Shown piece after piece: positions 18,631-27,885 of a DNA stretch of 64,000 nucleotides; the first letter of the stretch is position 1, and each line of letters opens with the position of its first letter. The notes beneath the pieces are model-generated. The model saw only the letters and a list, made by a program, of their open reading frames with translations. It was not told the DNA's origin and did not search any database. Made by a program: the position numbers and the translations under genes. Source of the DNA: Olleya sp. YS. GTDB lineage: Bacteria; Bacteroidota; Bacteroidia; Flavobacteriales; Flavobacteriaceae. The stretch spans positions 1,462,001 to 1,526,000 of the forward strand of contig NZ_CP121685.1 of assembly GCF_029760915.1 (NCBI RefSeq), given 5' to 3'.

Positions 18631-19602
18631 TTATAAATAAACTTCTAATAATTCGCAAGATGTTGAAGATAAAGAAATGTTTTTTATACTAGCAGGAAGT
18701 AATATTGTTTCTCCTTTTTTTAGTAGATAGATTTTATCTTTCCAGTTAATTTTTACATGACCATCTACACACATGTAAATAACAAAAGAATCTAATTTAG
18801 TATAATCTTTTACTAATGTACCTTCAATCTTTAAAAAATTACTTTTAAAATATGATGAATGGATTAACTTGTTGGAGGTGTTTACCTTTTTTTTGTAATC
18901 AGTTTTATAATTTTTATGGACCGTAAAATCTAAAACATCTTTAGCTTGCTCTGTGTGAAGTTCTCGTTGTTGTCCTGTGGTTTTGTCTACTCGGTTATAA
19001 TCGTAAATTCTATAGGTAATATTAGAAGTTTGTTGTATTTCGGCAAGCATGACACCACCACCAATTGCGTGTACACGACCTGTTGGGATGTAAAATGTAT
19101 CGCCTTTTTGGACTGTTTCTTTGTGTAAGACATTTAAAATAGTATCGTGTTTTAAATGTGTTTCAAATTGAGAAGGTGTGATTTTTTCTTCAAATCCTAC
19201 TATTAGTTCTGCATTTTTTTCTGCTTGCATCACAAACCACATTTCGTTTTTTCCAAAAGAGTTATGACGTATTTTTGCAATCTCATTACTTGGATGTACT
19301 TGTACAGATAATGGTGTTTTAGCATCAATAAACTTGATAAGTAACGGAAAGTTTTCGCCAAACGTATCATAAACAGATTGTCCTAAAAAATCGCCTTTAT
19401 ATTTTTTGATTAATTGCTTTAATGTAAAATCTTTTAAATCACCATTTAATACTTTGGTCTCATTTGTATCTACATCAGAAATTTCCCATGATTCTCCAAT
19501 GTTGGTTTCAGAATACTCTTTACCAAGCTCGGTTTTTAATTGTTCTCCTCCCCAAAGTCTATATTTAAAAAGAGGTTGAAATTGTAATGGATATAACTTC
19601 AT
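18631..19602 (-). CDS. manA: Mannose-6-phosphate isomerase, class I
   Basis: Interconverts mannose-6-phosphate and fructose-6-phosphate. The frame is open from 19635, but the family start MKLYPLQFQPLFKYRLWGG begins at the ATG at 19602, giving 323 residues. The zinc site is visible in SVQVHPSNE and in KNEMWFVM; the GRVHAIGGGVMLAEIQQ segment is typical of the short bacterial class I enzymes. It is followed after 10 bases by a LacI-type regulator on the same strand. It is oriented away from the HupE gene, with about 150 bases between them. Confidence 0.93.
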   Translation of the reverse strand: MKLYPLQFQPLFKYRLWGGEQLKTELGKEYSETNIGESWEISDVDTNETKVLNGDLKDFTLKQLIKKYKGDFLGQSVYDTFGENFPLLIKFIDAKTPLSVQVHPSNEIAKIRHNSFGKNEMWFVMQAEKNAELIVGFEEKITPSQFETHLKHDTILNVLHKETVQKGDTFYIPTGRVHAIGGGVMLAEIQQTSNITYRIYDYNRVDKTTGQQRELHTEQAKDVLDFTVHKNYKTDYKKKVNTSNKLIHSSYFKSNFLKIEGTLVKDYTKLDSFVIYMCVDGHVKINWKDKIYLLKKGETILLPASIKNISLSSTSCELLEVYL

Positions 19603-19755
19603 GTGTAAATAACTATAAGGGCTCAAATTTACCAAACAATAGCTTGAATTTATAATTTTTTTGAGTTTCCTTTAATTTAGAGTTTAAAATACAATCTATT
19701 TGGAAAGCATTTTCGTTTTTACTTATATTTACAGCAACCCTAAAACTTAACTGTT

Positions 19756-20346
19756 ATGCTCCAGGAATTTTGGATAAATGTACAATACGGAATTAATCAT
19801 GTACTAGATATAAATGCTTACGATCATGTTTTGTTTTTAATTGTTTTAGCTGTACCGTATCTTTTTAGAGATTGGAAGCGTGTATTGTGGTTAGTTACCA
19901 TGTTTACTATTGGTCATTCTATATCGTTAGTATTGGCTAGTTTTGGAAAAGTCAAGGTTGATAGTAATTTAATTGAGTTTTTAATACCATTAACCATTTT
20001 AATAGTCGCTACTTATAACGTTTTTACCGCTGGTAAGACTGCTAAAAGCCAAAAGATTGGGTTGTTATTTGTGTCTACTTTGTTTTTTGGATTGGTACAC
20101 GGGTTTGGGTTTGCTAGAGAGTTTAGAATGAATCTTGATGAAGGTGATAATAGAGTAATTAAACTTTTAGAATTTGCCTTAGGTATAGAAATAGCACAAA
20201 TAATAATTGTTTTTATAGTTCTGTTTTTAGGGTATCTCTTTCAAACGGTATTTAGATTTTCTAAACGTGATTGGATTATGGTTGTTTCTGCAATAGTCAT
20301 TGGATTAGTTATCCCAATGTTACTAAATAGTCCGTTTTTAGACTAG
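19756..20346 (+). CDS. HupE/UreJ-like membrane protein
   Basis: A 196-residue protein with about six hydrophobic segments. The opening QYGINHVLDINAYDHVLFLI, the segment TMFTIGHSISLVLA, and FFGLVHGFGFA with histidines in the membrane match the HupE/UreJ_2 family of small membrane proteins. Some members are linked to nickel/cobalt uptake, but most bacteroidete copies have no hydrogenase or urease nearby. None is seen here, so the substrate is unknown. It is followed at 118 bases by the dCMP deaminase gene. Confidence 0.85.
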   Translation: MLQEFWINVQYGINHVLDINAYDHVLFLIVLAVPYLFRDWKRVLWLVTMFTIGHSISLVLASFGKVKVDSNLIEFLIPLTILIVATYNVFTAGKTAKSQKIGLLFVSTLFFGLVHGFGFAREFRMNLDEGDNRVIKLLEFALGIEIAQIIIVFIVLFLGYLFQTVFRFSKRDWIMVVSAIVIGLVIPMLLNSPFLD

Positions 20347-20464
20347 TTTTCATTAAAGTTTTCATAAAACTTCATATAAGGAATTGTAATTGAAATATGA
20401 AGCGAGTATCTTCGTTTATAACAAAATGATTGCTGCCAATTATTTTATTTCTATGTAAATAATT

Positions 20465-20896
20465 ATGCCAAAACAAAAACAACTTAAATACGACAAAGCA
20501 TATCTTAGAATTGCTACAGAATGGGGAAAACTGTCTTATTGTAAACGTAAACAAGTTGGTGCTTTAATAGTGAAGGATAGAATGATAATTTCTGATGGAT
20601 ATAATGGCACACCAACAGGATTTGAAAATTTTTGTGAAGATGATGATGGATACACCAAATGGTATGTATTGCACGCAGAAGCTAATGCTATATTAAAAGT
20701 AGCCTCATCAACACAATCTTGTAAAGGTGCAACTTTATACATTACAATGTCACCTTGTAAAGAGTGTAGTAAGCTAATTCATCAAGCTGGCATTATTCGT
20801 GTAGTATATCATCAAGGATATAAAGACGATTCTGGGCTTAAGTTTTTAGAAAAAGCAGGAATAGATATACAATTAATAGAACAATTAGACGCGTAA
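20465..20896 (+). CDS. dCMP deaminase family protein (cytidine/deoxycytidylate deaminase fold)
   Basis: The 143-residue zinc deaminase carries the two family motifs: HAEANAI (H70, catalytic E72) and MSPCKEC (C98, C101). Its length and the SYCKRKQVGALIV..SDGYNGTP start match the ComEB/dCMP deaminase group, which turns dCMP into dUMP to feed thymidylate synthesis. The stop codon shares one base with the start of the S41 protease gene (TAATG at 20894-20898), implying coupled translation. Confidence 0.92.
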   Translation: MPKQKQLKYDKAYLRIATEWGKLSYCKRKQVGALIVKDRMIISDGYNGTPTGFENFCEDDDGYTKWYVLHAEANAILKVASSTQSCKGATLYITMSPCKECSKLIHQAGIIRVVYHQGYKDDSGLKFLEKAGIDIQLIEQLDA

Positions 20897-22491
20897 TGTC
20901 AAAAACCAAAACATATTTTCCATTAATTATAGGTGTTGCTATAGCAGCAGGCATCTTTATTGGCGGAAAGCTAAATTTTGGTGATACCTCAGACCGATTA
21001 TTTACATCTAATAGTAAAAAAGACAAACTAAATAGACTTATTGATTATATAGATTACGAATATGTTGAGGAAGTAAATACGGATAGTATTGTTGACGTAA
21101 CAGTCAATGGTATTTTAGATAAATTAGATCCACATTCCGTATATATTCCAAAAGAAGATATGCAAAAAGTGTCTGAAAACATGAAAGGTAATTTTGTTGG
21201 CATTGGAATAAATTTTTACACTTATAGAGACACGATTACTGTTATAAAAACTATTGAAAACGGTCCCAGTGCCAAAGCAGGAATAATAGGAGGTGATCGA
21301 ATAATTTCTGCTAACGGAGAATCTTTGCTAGGTGAAACTGTCAATAACGATACGCTTGTAGATAAATTAAGAGGCGAAAGATATTCCGAACTAATCTTAA
21401 AAGTATTTAGAAGAGGAGAGCCAAAGTTACTCACATTTAATGTCACTAGAGATGAAGTGCCTATTAAAAGCGTAGATGCTGCCTATATGCTAACGGATAA
21501 TTTAGGCTACATAAAGATTAATCGTTTTGCAGAAAGTACGTTTAAAGAATTTAAAAAAGCACTTAAAAAATTAAAAGCTAATGGAGCAACAAGTCTGGCT
21601 TTAGACTTAAGAGGAAATCCAGGTGGTTTTCTTGAAGTGGCATCCAAAATTGTTGACGAGTTTTTAGAGGATGATAAACTTATAGTTTATACCAGAAATA
21701 AAAAAGGAAAAGAAGAACGTAGTTATGCTACTAGAAGGGGAGACTTTGAAAATGGTCATGTTTACGTTATGATTGACGAAAATTCTGCATCTGCTTCCGA
21801 GATTATTGCAGGAGCGCTACAAGATAATGATAAAGGGACTATCGTAGGCAGACGATCTTACGGTAAAGGCTTAGTGCAACGCGAAATGAAATTAGGAGAT
21901 GGAAGTGCAGTTAGATTAACAGTCTCTAAGTATTATACTCCTACAGGACGCTCTATACAACGCTCATACGATAACGGAAACAGAGATTATTACGATGATA
22001 TTGCAGACCGATTAAATAGAGGTGAGTTGTTGGATGAAAAGAAAATAGAAGTTGCAGATTCATTAAAATTTACAACGCCAAAAGGTAAAATTGTTTATGG
22101 TGGTGGTGGAATTATACCAGATGTATTTGTTCCATATGATACACAAATGCAAAACGAGACGTTGACTTTTTTAGAAAGAAGAGGTTTTTTAAATAATTTC
22201 ATTTTTGAAGAATTAGAAAAAAACCGTAACGATTACAACTCTATGTCTAGAGAAGACTTTTTTGAAAACTTTATCATAAGCGATGAGATTGTAAAATCAT
22301 TAGAAGCCTACTTAAAATTAAAAACGCGATCTAATATTGTGTTTGTTGCTTATAAAGATGAAGTAAAGCATTATTTAAAAGCAACACTTGGAGAGCAATT
22401 GTTTGGTTTTGGAGCCTACTATAAAATTTTAAACAAGCACGACATTATGATTGATAAAGTCATTGCTTTAAGTCAGATGTCAAACAACTAA
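20896..22491 (+). CDS. S41-family carboxyl-terminal processing protease (PDZ-containing)
   Basis: A 531-residue envelope protease. An N-terminal membrane anchor or signal (residues about 7-25) is followed by a PDZ domain (about 85-180, with VGIGINFY and the SAKAGIIGGDRIISANGE stretch) and the S41 catalytic domain. The serine-lysine dyad is S299 in NSASASEI and K324 in SYGKGLVQ, 25 residues apart as in Prc. The C-terminal region of about 150 residues is charged. It probably trims C-termini of periplasmic or envelope proteins. Its start overlaps dCMP deaminase by one base; its 3' end overlaps the convergent flavoprotein gene by four bases. Confidence 0.94.
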   Translation: MSKTKTYFPLIIGVAIAAGIFIGGKLNFGDTSDRLFTSNSKKDKLNRLIDYIDYEYVEEVNTDSIVDVTVNGILDKLDPHSVYIPKEDMQKVSENMKGNFVGIGINFYTYRDTITVIKTIENGPSAKAGIIGGDRIISANGESLLGETVNNDTLVDKLRGERYSELILKVFRRGEPKLLTFNVTRDEVPIKSVDAAYMLTDNLGYIKINRFAESTFKEFKKALKKLKANGATSLALDLRGNPGGFLEVASKIVDEFLEDDKLIVYTRNKKGKEERSYATRRGDFENGHVYVMIDENSASASEIIAGALQDNDKGTIVGRRSYGKGLVQREMKLGDGSAVRLTVSKYYTPTGRSIQRSYDNGNRDYYDDIADRLNRGELLDEKKIEVADSLKFTTPKGKIVYGGGGIIPDVFVPYDTQMQNETLTFLERRGFLNNFIFEELEKNRNDYNSMSREDFFENFIISDEIVKSLEAYLKLKTRSNIVFVAYKDEVKHYLKATLGEQLFGFGAYYKILNKHDIMIDKVIALSQMSNN

Positions 22492-23093
22492 ATTTTGTCA
22501 TGCACTTTGGTGTGCTTACCGTTATTCCAAATGGTCAAAATGTCTGTAGCCACATGTGCACCACTTCCAGATGCTATAGCATATTGACTTCTCCAACCAG
22601 CTAATGTACCTGCAACAAATAAATTTTCTTTAACTAAGTGGTTAGTGTTTTCTAACCAGACTCTGTCTTTTTCTATTGCTGCTCTAGGATGCGGTTTAAT
22701 ATAATTTTCTAAACCTTTAATGTTAATTAGGTTAGTGTAACCAATTGCAATGACTAATCGTTTTGCAGTGTATGTGTTTTTATTTGTAATGACTTTAAAA
22801 TTAGAAGTTGTATCTACAATCTCTCTAACTTTTTCTTTGTCAATTTGTACGACTTTTGGGTAAAGATTATTCAACTGTTTTTTTCCATTTTCCAATACAT
22901 CTTTGCCTAAAGTGCCAGGTAGTAGCCCTAAAACATTATTAAATAAAGCGCTTTGTAAATGAGATGTTTTTTGGTGAATAACAATACCAACACGTTTACT
23001 TTCAGCATAAGGTTTGCTTAATCCAGATCCTAATACTAAAGCGCAAGATAAACCTGCAGCACCACCACCAATAATTAAAGTATCAAACTGCAT
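22488..23093 (-). CDS. Short NAD(P)/FAD-dependent oxidoreductase, thioredoxin-reductase-like
   Basis: A 201-residue flavoprotein with an N-terminal dinucleotide-binding motif (DTLIIGGGAAGLSCALVLG, residues 4-22) and a C-terminal FAD-contact motif (NLFVAGTLAGWRSQYAIASGSG). Thioredoxin reductases are about 300 residues and carry a CxxC and an inserted NAD(P)H domain. Both are missing here, so this looks like a single-domain relative; it is not a truncated pseudogene, because the ends are intact. It starts one base inside the stop of a 65-residue membrane protein, so the two form a pair. The electron donor and acceptor are unknown. Confidence 0.82.
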   Translation of the reverse strand: MQFDTLIIGGGAAGLSCALVLGSGLSKPYAESKRVGIVIHQKTSHLQSALFNNVLGLLPGTLGKDVLENGKKQLNNLYPKVVQIDKEKVREIVDTTSNFKVITNKNTYTAKRLVIAIGYTNLINIKGLENYIKPHPRAAIEKDRVWLENTNHLVKENLFVAGTLAGWRSQYAIASGSGAHVATDILTIWNNGKHTKVHDKI

Positions 23094-23290
23094 TATTGTT
23101 TGGTTTTAGCTTCAATTTTTTTAGAAACCCGTAAGATTTGGAGTAATATAATAGCACATAACGCTGCTAATATGGTAATAATAGCAACAATACTTTTACC
23201 TTCAAACAACGCAGAAAAATCTAGCATTCTTGCATTGTAAATAATTAATCCAATTGCTAAAATGGTAACGATGTAAGTAAAGATTTTCAT
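23093..23290 (-). CDS. Small two-helix membrane protein, unknown function
   Basis: 65 residues with two clear hydrophobic helices (about 4-20 and 34-55) and a short basic tail (VSKKIEAKTKQ). I do not recognise a family. Its stop overlaps the start of the flavoprotein gene by one base, so it is likely to be translated in tandem and may anchor or serve that enzyme; this is inference from context only. It is 29 bases downstream of marC. Confidence 0.7.
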   Translation of the reverse strand: MKIFTYIVTILAIGLIIYNARMLDFSALFEGKSIVAIITILAALCAIILLQILRVSKKIEAKTKQ

Positions 23291-23319
23291 AAAAAAATGT
23301 TTTTACAAAAATACAATAT

Positions 23320-23901
23320 TTAGGCTAACAATATTTTGATGTTATCGGTAAATAACTTGACTGCAATTGCTAATAAAATTACGCCAAATACTTTTCTAAC
23401 TATGTTAATACCGTTTTGCCCAATTAAGCGTTCTATACGTCTTGATGTTTTTAACACTATATAAATGACAATAACGTTAAGTATTACTGCTATTATTATG
23501 TTTTTAATATCATATTCTGCGCGTAATGATAACAAGGTTGTTAAACTTCCTGGTCCTGCAATTAATGGAAACGCTAACGGAAAAACAGACGCTGTAATTG
23601 GGTTAGTGTCATCTTCTCTGTATAACGTTATTCCTAAAATCATTTCTAAAGCAATAAAAAATAAAATAAATGATCCAGCAACCGCAAAAGAACTTACGTT
23701 AATGCCAATAAGGTTTAGTATACTTTTTCCTAAAAATAAAAATGAAATTAAAATAATTCCAGCAATAATTGACGCCTTTTCACTTTGAATATGCCCTACT
23801 TTTTTTCGCAAATCAATAATAATTGGAATATTACCTACAATATCAATAACTGCAAAAAGCACCATAAAAACAGTAAAAATTTCTTTAAAATCTATAGGCA
23901 T
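23320..23901 (-). CDS. MarC-family integral membrane protein
   Basis: A 193-residue protein with six hydrophobic segments. The opening FKEIFTVFMVLFAVIDIVGNIP and the segments ASIIAGIILISFLFLGKSIL and PLAFPLIAGPGSLTTLLSL match the MarC family (formerly UPF0056), whose transport role is unproven. Despite the name it is not tied to multiple antibiotic resistance. Upstream is a 109-base gap to the divergent DUF3109 gene. Confidence 0.92.
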   Translation of the reverse strand: MPIDFKEIFTVFMVLFAVIDIVGNIPIIIDLRKKVGHIQSEKASIIAGIILISFLFLGKSILNLIGINVSSFAVAGSFILFFIALEMILGITLYREDDTNPITASVFPLAFPLIAGPGSLTTLLSLRAEYDIKNIIIAVILNVIVIYIVLKTSRRIERLIGQNGINIVRKVFGVILLAIAVKLFTDNIKILLA

Positions 23902-24010
23902 AACTTAATGTTTAAAATTTTCGGCAAAAGTACTCTTAATTGTTTGAAATCCAATATTAAAAAAGGGTTAAGTTTTTACTTTATATTTGCAAAAAAGAAC
24001 ACGTATTTTT

Positions 24011-24580
24011 ATGTTTCAATTGGGTAAAACCATAGTGTCTGAAGACATTATAGAAAAAGATTTTGTATGTAATTTATCTGCATGTAAAGGTGCATGTTGT
24101 ATAGATGGTGATGCAGGTGCACCACTAACTGAAGAAGAAGCAACTATTTTAAAAGATATTTACCCAAAAGTAAAACCTTTTTTGCGTGAAGAAGGTATTG
24201 CAGCTATTGAAGCTCAAGGGACATCTATTGTTACTGATTTTGAAGAGATTGAGACTCCTTTAATCAATGGTGCAGATTGCGCATATGTTATTTTTGATGA
24301 TAAAAAAACTGCACTTTGCGGTATAGAGGAAGCATATAACCAAGGAGAAGTACAATGGAAAAAACCAGTGTCTTGTCACCTATATCCTATAAGAGTTAAG
24401 GATTATTCAGAATTTTCTGCTGTAAATTATGATAAATGGGAAATCTGTGATGATGCTTGTACGTTAGGTAAAGAATTACAAGTGCCAGTCTACAAATTTG
24501 TAAAGGAAGCGTTAATTAGAAAATTTGGAGACGATTGGTATACCGAATTAGAAAAAGTTGCAAAAAAGATGTCAAGATAA
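24011..24580 (+). CDS. DUF3109 family cysteine-rich protein
   Basis: The frame is open from 23987, but the conserved start MFQLGKTIVSEDIIEKDF begins at the ATG at 24011, giving 189 residues. The N-terminal cluster CNLSACKGACC (C20, C25, C29, C30) and later cysteines in NGADCAY, TALCGIEE, VSCHLYPIR and CDDACTLG resemble YkgJ/Fe-S or zinc-cluster proteins. This layout is that of DUF3109, a conserved bacteroidete family of unknown function. Its stop is directly abutted by the stop of the convergent histidine kinase gene, with no spacer. Confidence 0.88.
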   Translation: MFQLGKTIVSEDIIEKDFVCNLSACKGACCIDGDAGAPLTEEEATILKDIYPKVKPFLREEGIAAIEAQGTSIVTDFEEIETPLINGADCAYVIFDDKKTALCGIEEAYNQGEVQWKKPVSCHLYPIRVKDYSEFSAVNYDKWEICDDACTLGKELQVPVYKFVKEALIRKFGDDWYTELEKVAKKMSR

Positions 24581-26554
24581 CTAAGCGGTTTTAAGCTTAA
24601 CTACAGGTATTATTGGTAATTTTAAAATCACACATGTTCCTGTAGCTTTATGTCCTTCATATAAATCATTTATAATCATACTATAATTTTCTGTATAGTT
24701 TTTAGAGAAATTTTCTAATCGTTGTTTGGTTATTTCTATTCCTAATGATTTTTGCTTCATCAACTTTTCTTGTTTAATTTTATTAGAAGCCTCTCTTCCT
24801 ATACCATTATCTGTGATGCTAATGGTTATAAAATTTCGCTCGGTTTTGGATACTTTTAGGCTTATAAATTTATCGCCTTCTTTTGCTGAAAGTCCATGCC
24901 AAAGGGCATTTTCAAGAAATGGTTGAAGTACTAAGGATGGTATTTTAATATTTTCAATATCTACTGCATCCTCAACAGTTATGTTGTAATTTATCTGGTT
25001 AGAAAATCTAATATTTTCGATATTAATATATAGATCCATGGTTTCTAACTCGTCTTTTAACGTAATTTCTTTTTCGGTAGAAGCAATTAAAATCTTTCTT
25101 ATTAGTTTAGAAAATTTGTTTAGATAGTAAACTGCATTTTCTTTCTCGTTATTGATAATATAGAGTTTTATAGAGTTTAAAGAGTTGAAAATAAAGTGAG
25201 GATTCATTTGATTACGAAGCATGTCTTGTTCTAAGGTTAAAATCTTTTTTTCACTTTTTAATCGTCTTTGTCTGTAAAAAGCAAATGCAGCAATAGCTAT
25301 TGCTAAAAGCCCTAATAGTATTAGAATAGCAGTTTTTTTACCATTTTCAAGGCTAACTTTTAATAATTCTTTGTCTTTAGCAAGTTCTAAAATCTGATTG
25401 TTTTTTTTCTCAGATTCATAGCGCATTCTCAATGTATTAACGTATTGCGAGTTGTTTTCGCCTGTAATTTCGTTATCCAGAATAGTAGCTTCTTTATAAT
25501 ACTGTAAGGCTTTATTAGTATTGCCTAATTTTTCGTAAAGTTTTGACAATTGATGCTTAGCTTCAATTTCCATGGACTGTAAATTATAGTTTTCAGCAGC
25601 TTTTAGTCCTTTTTCTAGGTTGTTTTTGGCATTTTGTAATTGGTTTAATTCATTTTGTGCCCAACCCAAGTTAATATAAGCCCAAGCTATATAGAACTGA
25701 TCCTGTAATTCTTCTGCTAAAGCAACAGTTGGTATAATAGTTTGTAAAGCTAAATCTGGTTTATTTTGTTTAAGATAGATAGTCCCTATACTATTGTTAC
25801 TAATAACTTTTCCCGTTTTAGAATCTATTTGATTATTATAATCTAAAGAAATTTTGTAATTCTTTAAAGCAAGATCAAGGCTGTCTTTAGCTTCGTAGAT
25901 AATGCCAATATTATTATAATTAATAGCTAAGCCTAATTTGTTGTTTGCTTTTTTTTCTATTTCTAACGACTTATTAAATTGGTCTAATGCTAAATCATAT
26001 TCTTTAAGTAATAGGTAAATATTTCCCATACTGTTGTGGGATACTGCAATGCTTTTTAAGTAAGCATCGTTAATATTGGATTGTGATTCTGCTAACCGTA
26101 ATGCTTCTTGATGATAGTCTAATGCCTCTCTAACAATAGCTTGCCTACGATAAATAACCCCTAACATGTTTAATGAAACAATCTCATAATCTACCAAATT
26201 ATTATCTCTAGATAAGGTTAAGGCTTTATTTAATAGATTTTCGGATTTTTCGAACAACGATTTGTTTCTGTATTGATTTCCTAGCATTATGTTGGCAAAA
26301 ATTTGTCCTGGGACATAATTTTGTTCTATACTTTTTTGCTCTAACAGTCGCATGTTTAACGTATCATATTTATCACGTTTTATAGCGTTATCTAATTCTG
26401 AGTAGGTAGTGTAATTAATTAATATTAAACTATCAGCAATTTTAGAAAAATTGGTGTTATTTTGAGCTAATGTAGTTGAGCCTAATGAACAACAAATTAA
26501 GAGGGTTATTAGTTTTAATGCTATTGTATTTAATGGGAGAATGTACAATTTCAT
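24581..26554 (-). CDS. TPR-containing sensor histidine kinase (LytS/His_kinase PF06580 type)
   Basis: A 657-residue sensor. It has a signal peptide (1-30); about six tetratricopeptide repeats (residues about 80-360) predicted to face the periplasm; one transmembrane helix (407-426); then the kinase core, with NQMNPHFIFNSLNSIK (phospho-accepting H453) and the ATP-binding motif TDNGIGREA. This is the LytS-like family that partners LytTR response regulators. The partner gene lies five bases upstream on the same strand. No lysis-related target is visible nearby, so the stimulus and regulon are unknown. Confidence 0.93.
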   Translation of the reverse strand: MKLYILPLNTIALKLITLLICCSLGSTTLAQNNTNFSKIADSLILINYTTYSELDNAIKRDKYDTLNMRLLEQKSIEQNYVPGQIFANIMLGNQYRNKSLFEKSENLLNKALTLSRDNNLVDYEIVSLNMLGVIYRRQAIVREALDYHQEALRLAESQSNINDAYLKSIAVSHNSMGNIYLLLKEYDLALDQFNKSLEIEKKANNKLGLAINYNNIGIIYEAKDSLDLALKNYKISLDYNNQIDSKTGKVISNNSIGTIYLKQNKPDLALQTIIPTVALAEELQDQFYIAWAYINLGWAQNELNQLQNAKNNLEKGLKAAENYNLQSMEIEAKHQLSKLYEKLGNTNKALQYYKEATILDNEITGENNSQYVNTLRMRYESEKKNNQILELAKDKELLKVSLENGKKTAILILLGLLAIAIAAFAFYRQRRLKSEKKILTLEQDMLRNQMNPHFIFNSLNSIKLYIINNEKENAVYYLNKFSKLIRKILIASTEKEITLKDELETMDLYINIENIRFSNQINYNITVEDAVDIENIKIPSLVLQPFLENALWHGLSAKEGDKFISLKVSKTERNFITISITDNGIGREASNKIKQEKLMKQKSLGIEITKQRLENFSKNYTENYSMIINDLYEGHKATGTCVILKLPIIPVVKLKTA

Positions 26555-26559
26555 AAGAA

Positions 26560-27294
26560 TTAAAATTTTTCTAAAAATTCAGACTTGCGTTGTCTGGCAA
26601 CTGGAATTTTGTGGTTGGATTCCATAATAACATAACCTTCATTTTTAATATATTCTTTAATTTTACTAAGGTTGATTATAAACGAGTTGTGTATCCTAAA
26701 AAAAGACTGTTCAGGCAGCAATGCATTAACTTCTTTTAGTTTTTTTGTTACTAAAATCTTTTGTTTATCTGACATGAAAATGGTGCTATAATTACCATCA
26801 GATTCCACAAAAAGAATATCTTCAATATTTAAAAATAATAACTTACCATCTGTATTTATGGTGATTTTCTTTTTGTTATTATTGGCAGTAAAATTTATTA
26901 AAATGTCTTCAATTTTATCCGAATCTATATGTCTTTTTTTAAAGCGTTTAATTTTTTTTATGCTTTCGGCTAAATCATCACTATCAATTGGTTTTAATAA
27001 ATAATCTATAGCTTCGTTTTTTAAGGCTTTGATTGCATATTCGTCATATGCAGTGGTAATCACAACAGCAATATCTTTACTATTTAATTTTTCTAAAAAC
27101 TGAAATCCATCCATTCTGGGCATTTGTATATCTAAAAACAAACAATCTGTTGGATTAGTTTCTAAATACTTCAATGCTAATTCTGGATCAGAGAAGGTGT
27201 CAATTACCAAGACATCATCACTAAAATTTGATAATTCCCATTTTAAACCTTGAATAGCTTTAAGTTCATCATCTACAATAACAGCTTTTAACAT
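26560..27294 (-). CDS. LytR/AlgR-family response regulator (REC-LytTR)
   Basis: The frame is open from 27390, but the receiver domain starts MLKAVIVDDELKAIQG at the ATG at 27294, giving 244 residues. The phospho-acceptor is D55 in FLDIQMPRMDG. The conserved TTAYDEYAIKALKNEAIDYL follows. The C-terminal half is a LytTR DNA-binding domain, with ILFVESDGNYSTIF and FFRIHNSFIINLSKI. It precedes the histidine kinase by five bases, forming a two-component operon. Upstream lies an unusually long non-coding gap. Confidence 0.94.
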   Translation of the reverse strand: MLKAVIVDDELKAIQGLKWELSNFSDDVLVIDTFSDPELALKYLETNPTDCLFLDIQMPRMDGFQFLEKLNSKDIAVVITTAYDEYAIKALKNEAIDYLLKPIDSDDLAESIKKIKRFKKRHIDSDKIEDILINFTANNNKKKITINTDGKLLFLNIEDILFVESDGNYSTIFMSDKQKILVTKKLKEVNALLPEQSFFRIHNSFIINLSKIKEYIKNEGYVIMESNHKIPVARQRKSEFLEKF

Positions 27295-27533
27295 AAAAAT
27301 AATTGTTTTATATAAAGATAAAATTATAAAAGTTAATACATAAAAGATTTGTGTGGTTGGTTTGGTTTTTTGTATAACTAGTGTTACCAATTATACAGTT
27401 TATTTAACCATTTATACATTGCTATTGACTTGGTGGATATAAATTAATTAATTTTAATGGAGTTAGTTTTAGTTAATTTTTGTTTACATAATTAGTGACT
27501 TAGGGAATCACATCATGTAAAACTATTATTATC

Positions 27534-27566
27534 AAAAAGTGAGTAGTTATTTGCTACTCACTTTTT
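27534..27566. terminator. Strong terminator hairpin with no assigned upstream gene
   Basis: AAAAAGTGAGTAG (27534-27546) pairs with CTACTCACTTTTT (27554-27566), with a seven-base loop. T runs follow on both strands, longer on the plus strand. The response-regulator gene reads away from it, and no ordinary gene ends at it. It would end either an unseen plus-strand transcript from about 27400 or a minus-strand one from the 27733-27885 frame. Confidence 0.8.
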
Positions 27567-27732
27567 TTGTCTTAATTTTTTTTAGACTTTGTTGAAAATT
27601 GGAAATAAATTTTTAAAATATTTCCTAGTCTGAATTATCAAATTTAAGATTAATTTATAGAAATTTTAACAGACTAAAATCCCTTATTTTATCGCTGCTC
27701 AGCGAATATTGATATTTATAAGTAACTGAAAA

Positions 27733-27885
27733 TCAAATAGTTATTTTAATTTTATCAAATAGCCCAAAAACAAAGGGTTTTTCAGCTTTGTTAAAAACTT
27801 GTTGACAACGTTTGGCGAACACACTTTCTTTTTTAAGTTCAATTACCAATCTTTGTTCAAGGCTAAGAGTAAAAAAAAATTCCAA
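27733..27885 (-). CDS. Candidate small or remnant reading frame, unknown
   Basis: A 50-codon minus-strand frame from a TTG at 27885 to a TGA at 27733. Its translation has protein-like make-up: an amphipathic stretch LEQRLVIELKKESVFAKRC followed by NKAEKPFVFGLFDKI. There is no ATG, an in-frame stop lies just upstream (27892-27894), and a run of nine A/T bases (27871-27879) near the start could be a frameshift scar. It may be a short gene or the tail of a decayed one. I do not recognise a family. A terminator lies downstream at 27534-27566. Confidence 0.3.
   Translation of the reverse strand: MEFFFTLSLEQRLVIELKKESVFAKRCQQVFNKAEKPFVFGLFDKIKITI

Noticed and set aside
20370-20402. Inverted repeat CTTCATAT/ATATGAAG before the dCMP deaminase
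   Set aside because: An eight-base arm with a 17-base AT-rich loop is weak, has no T-run and no family resemblance; kept only as a note.
22488-23093. The flavoprotein as a truncated thioredoxin reductase pseudogene
   Set aside because: Both FAD motifs are intact at the two ends, there is no frameshift, and it is coupled to a neighbour gene, so a compact functional enzyme is more likely.
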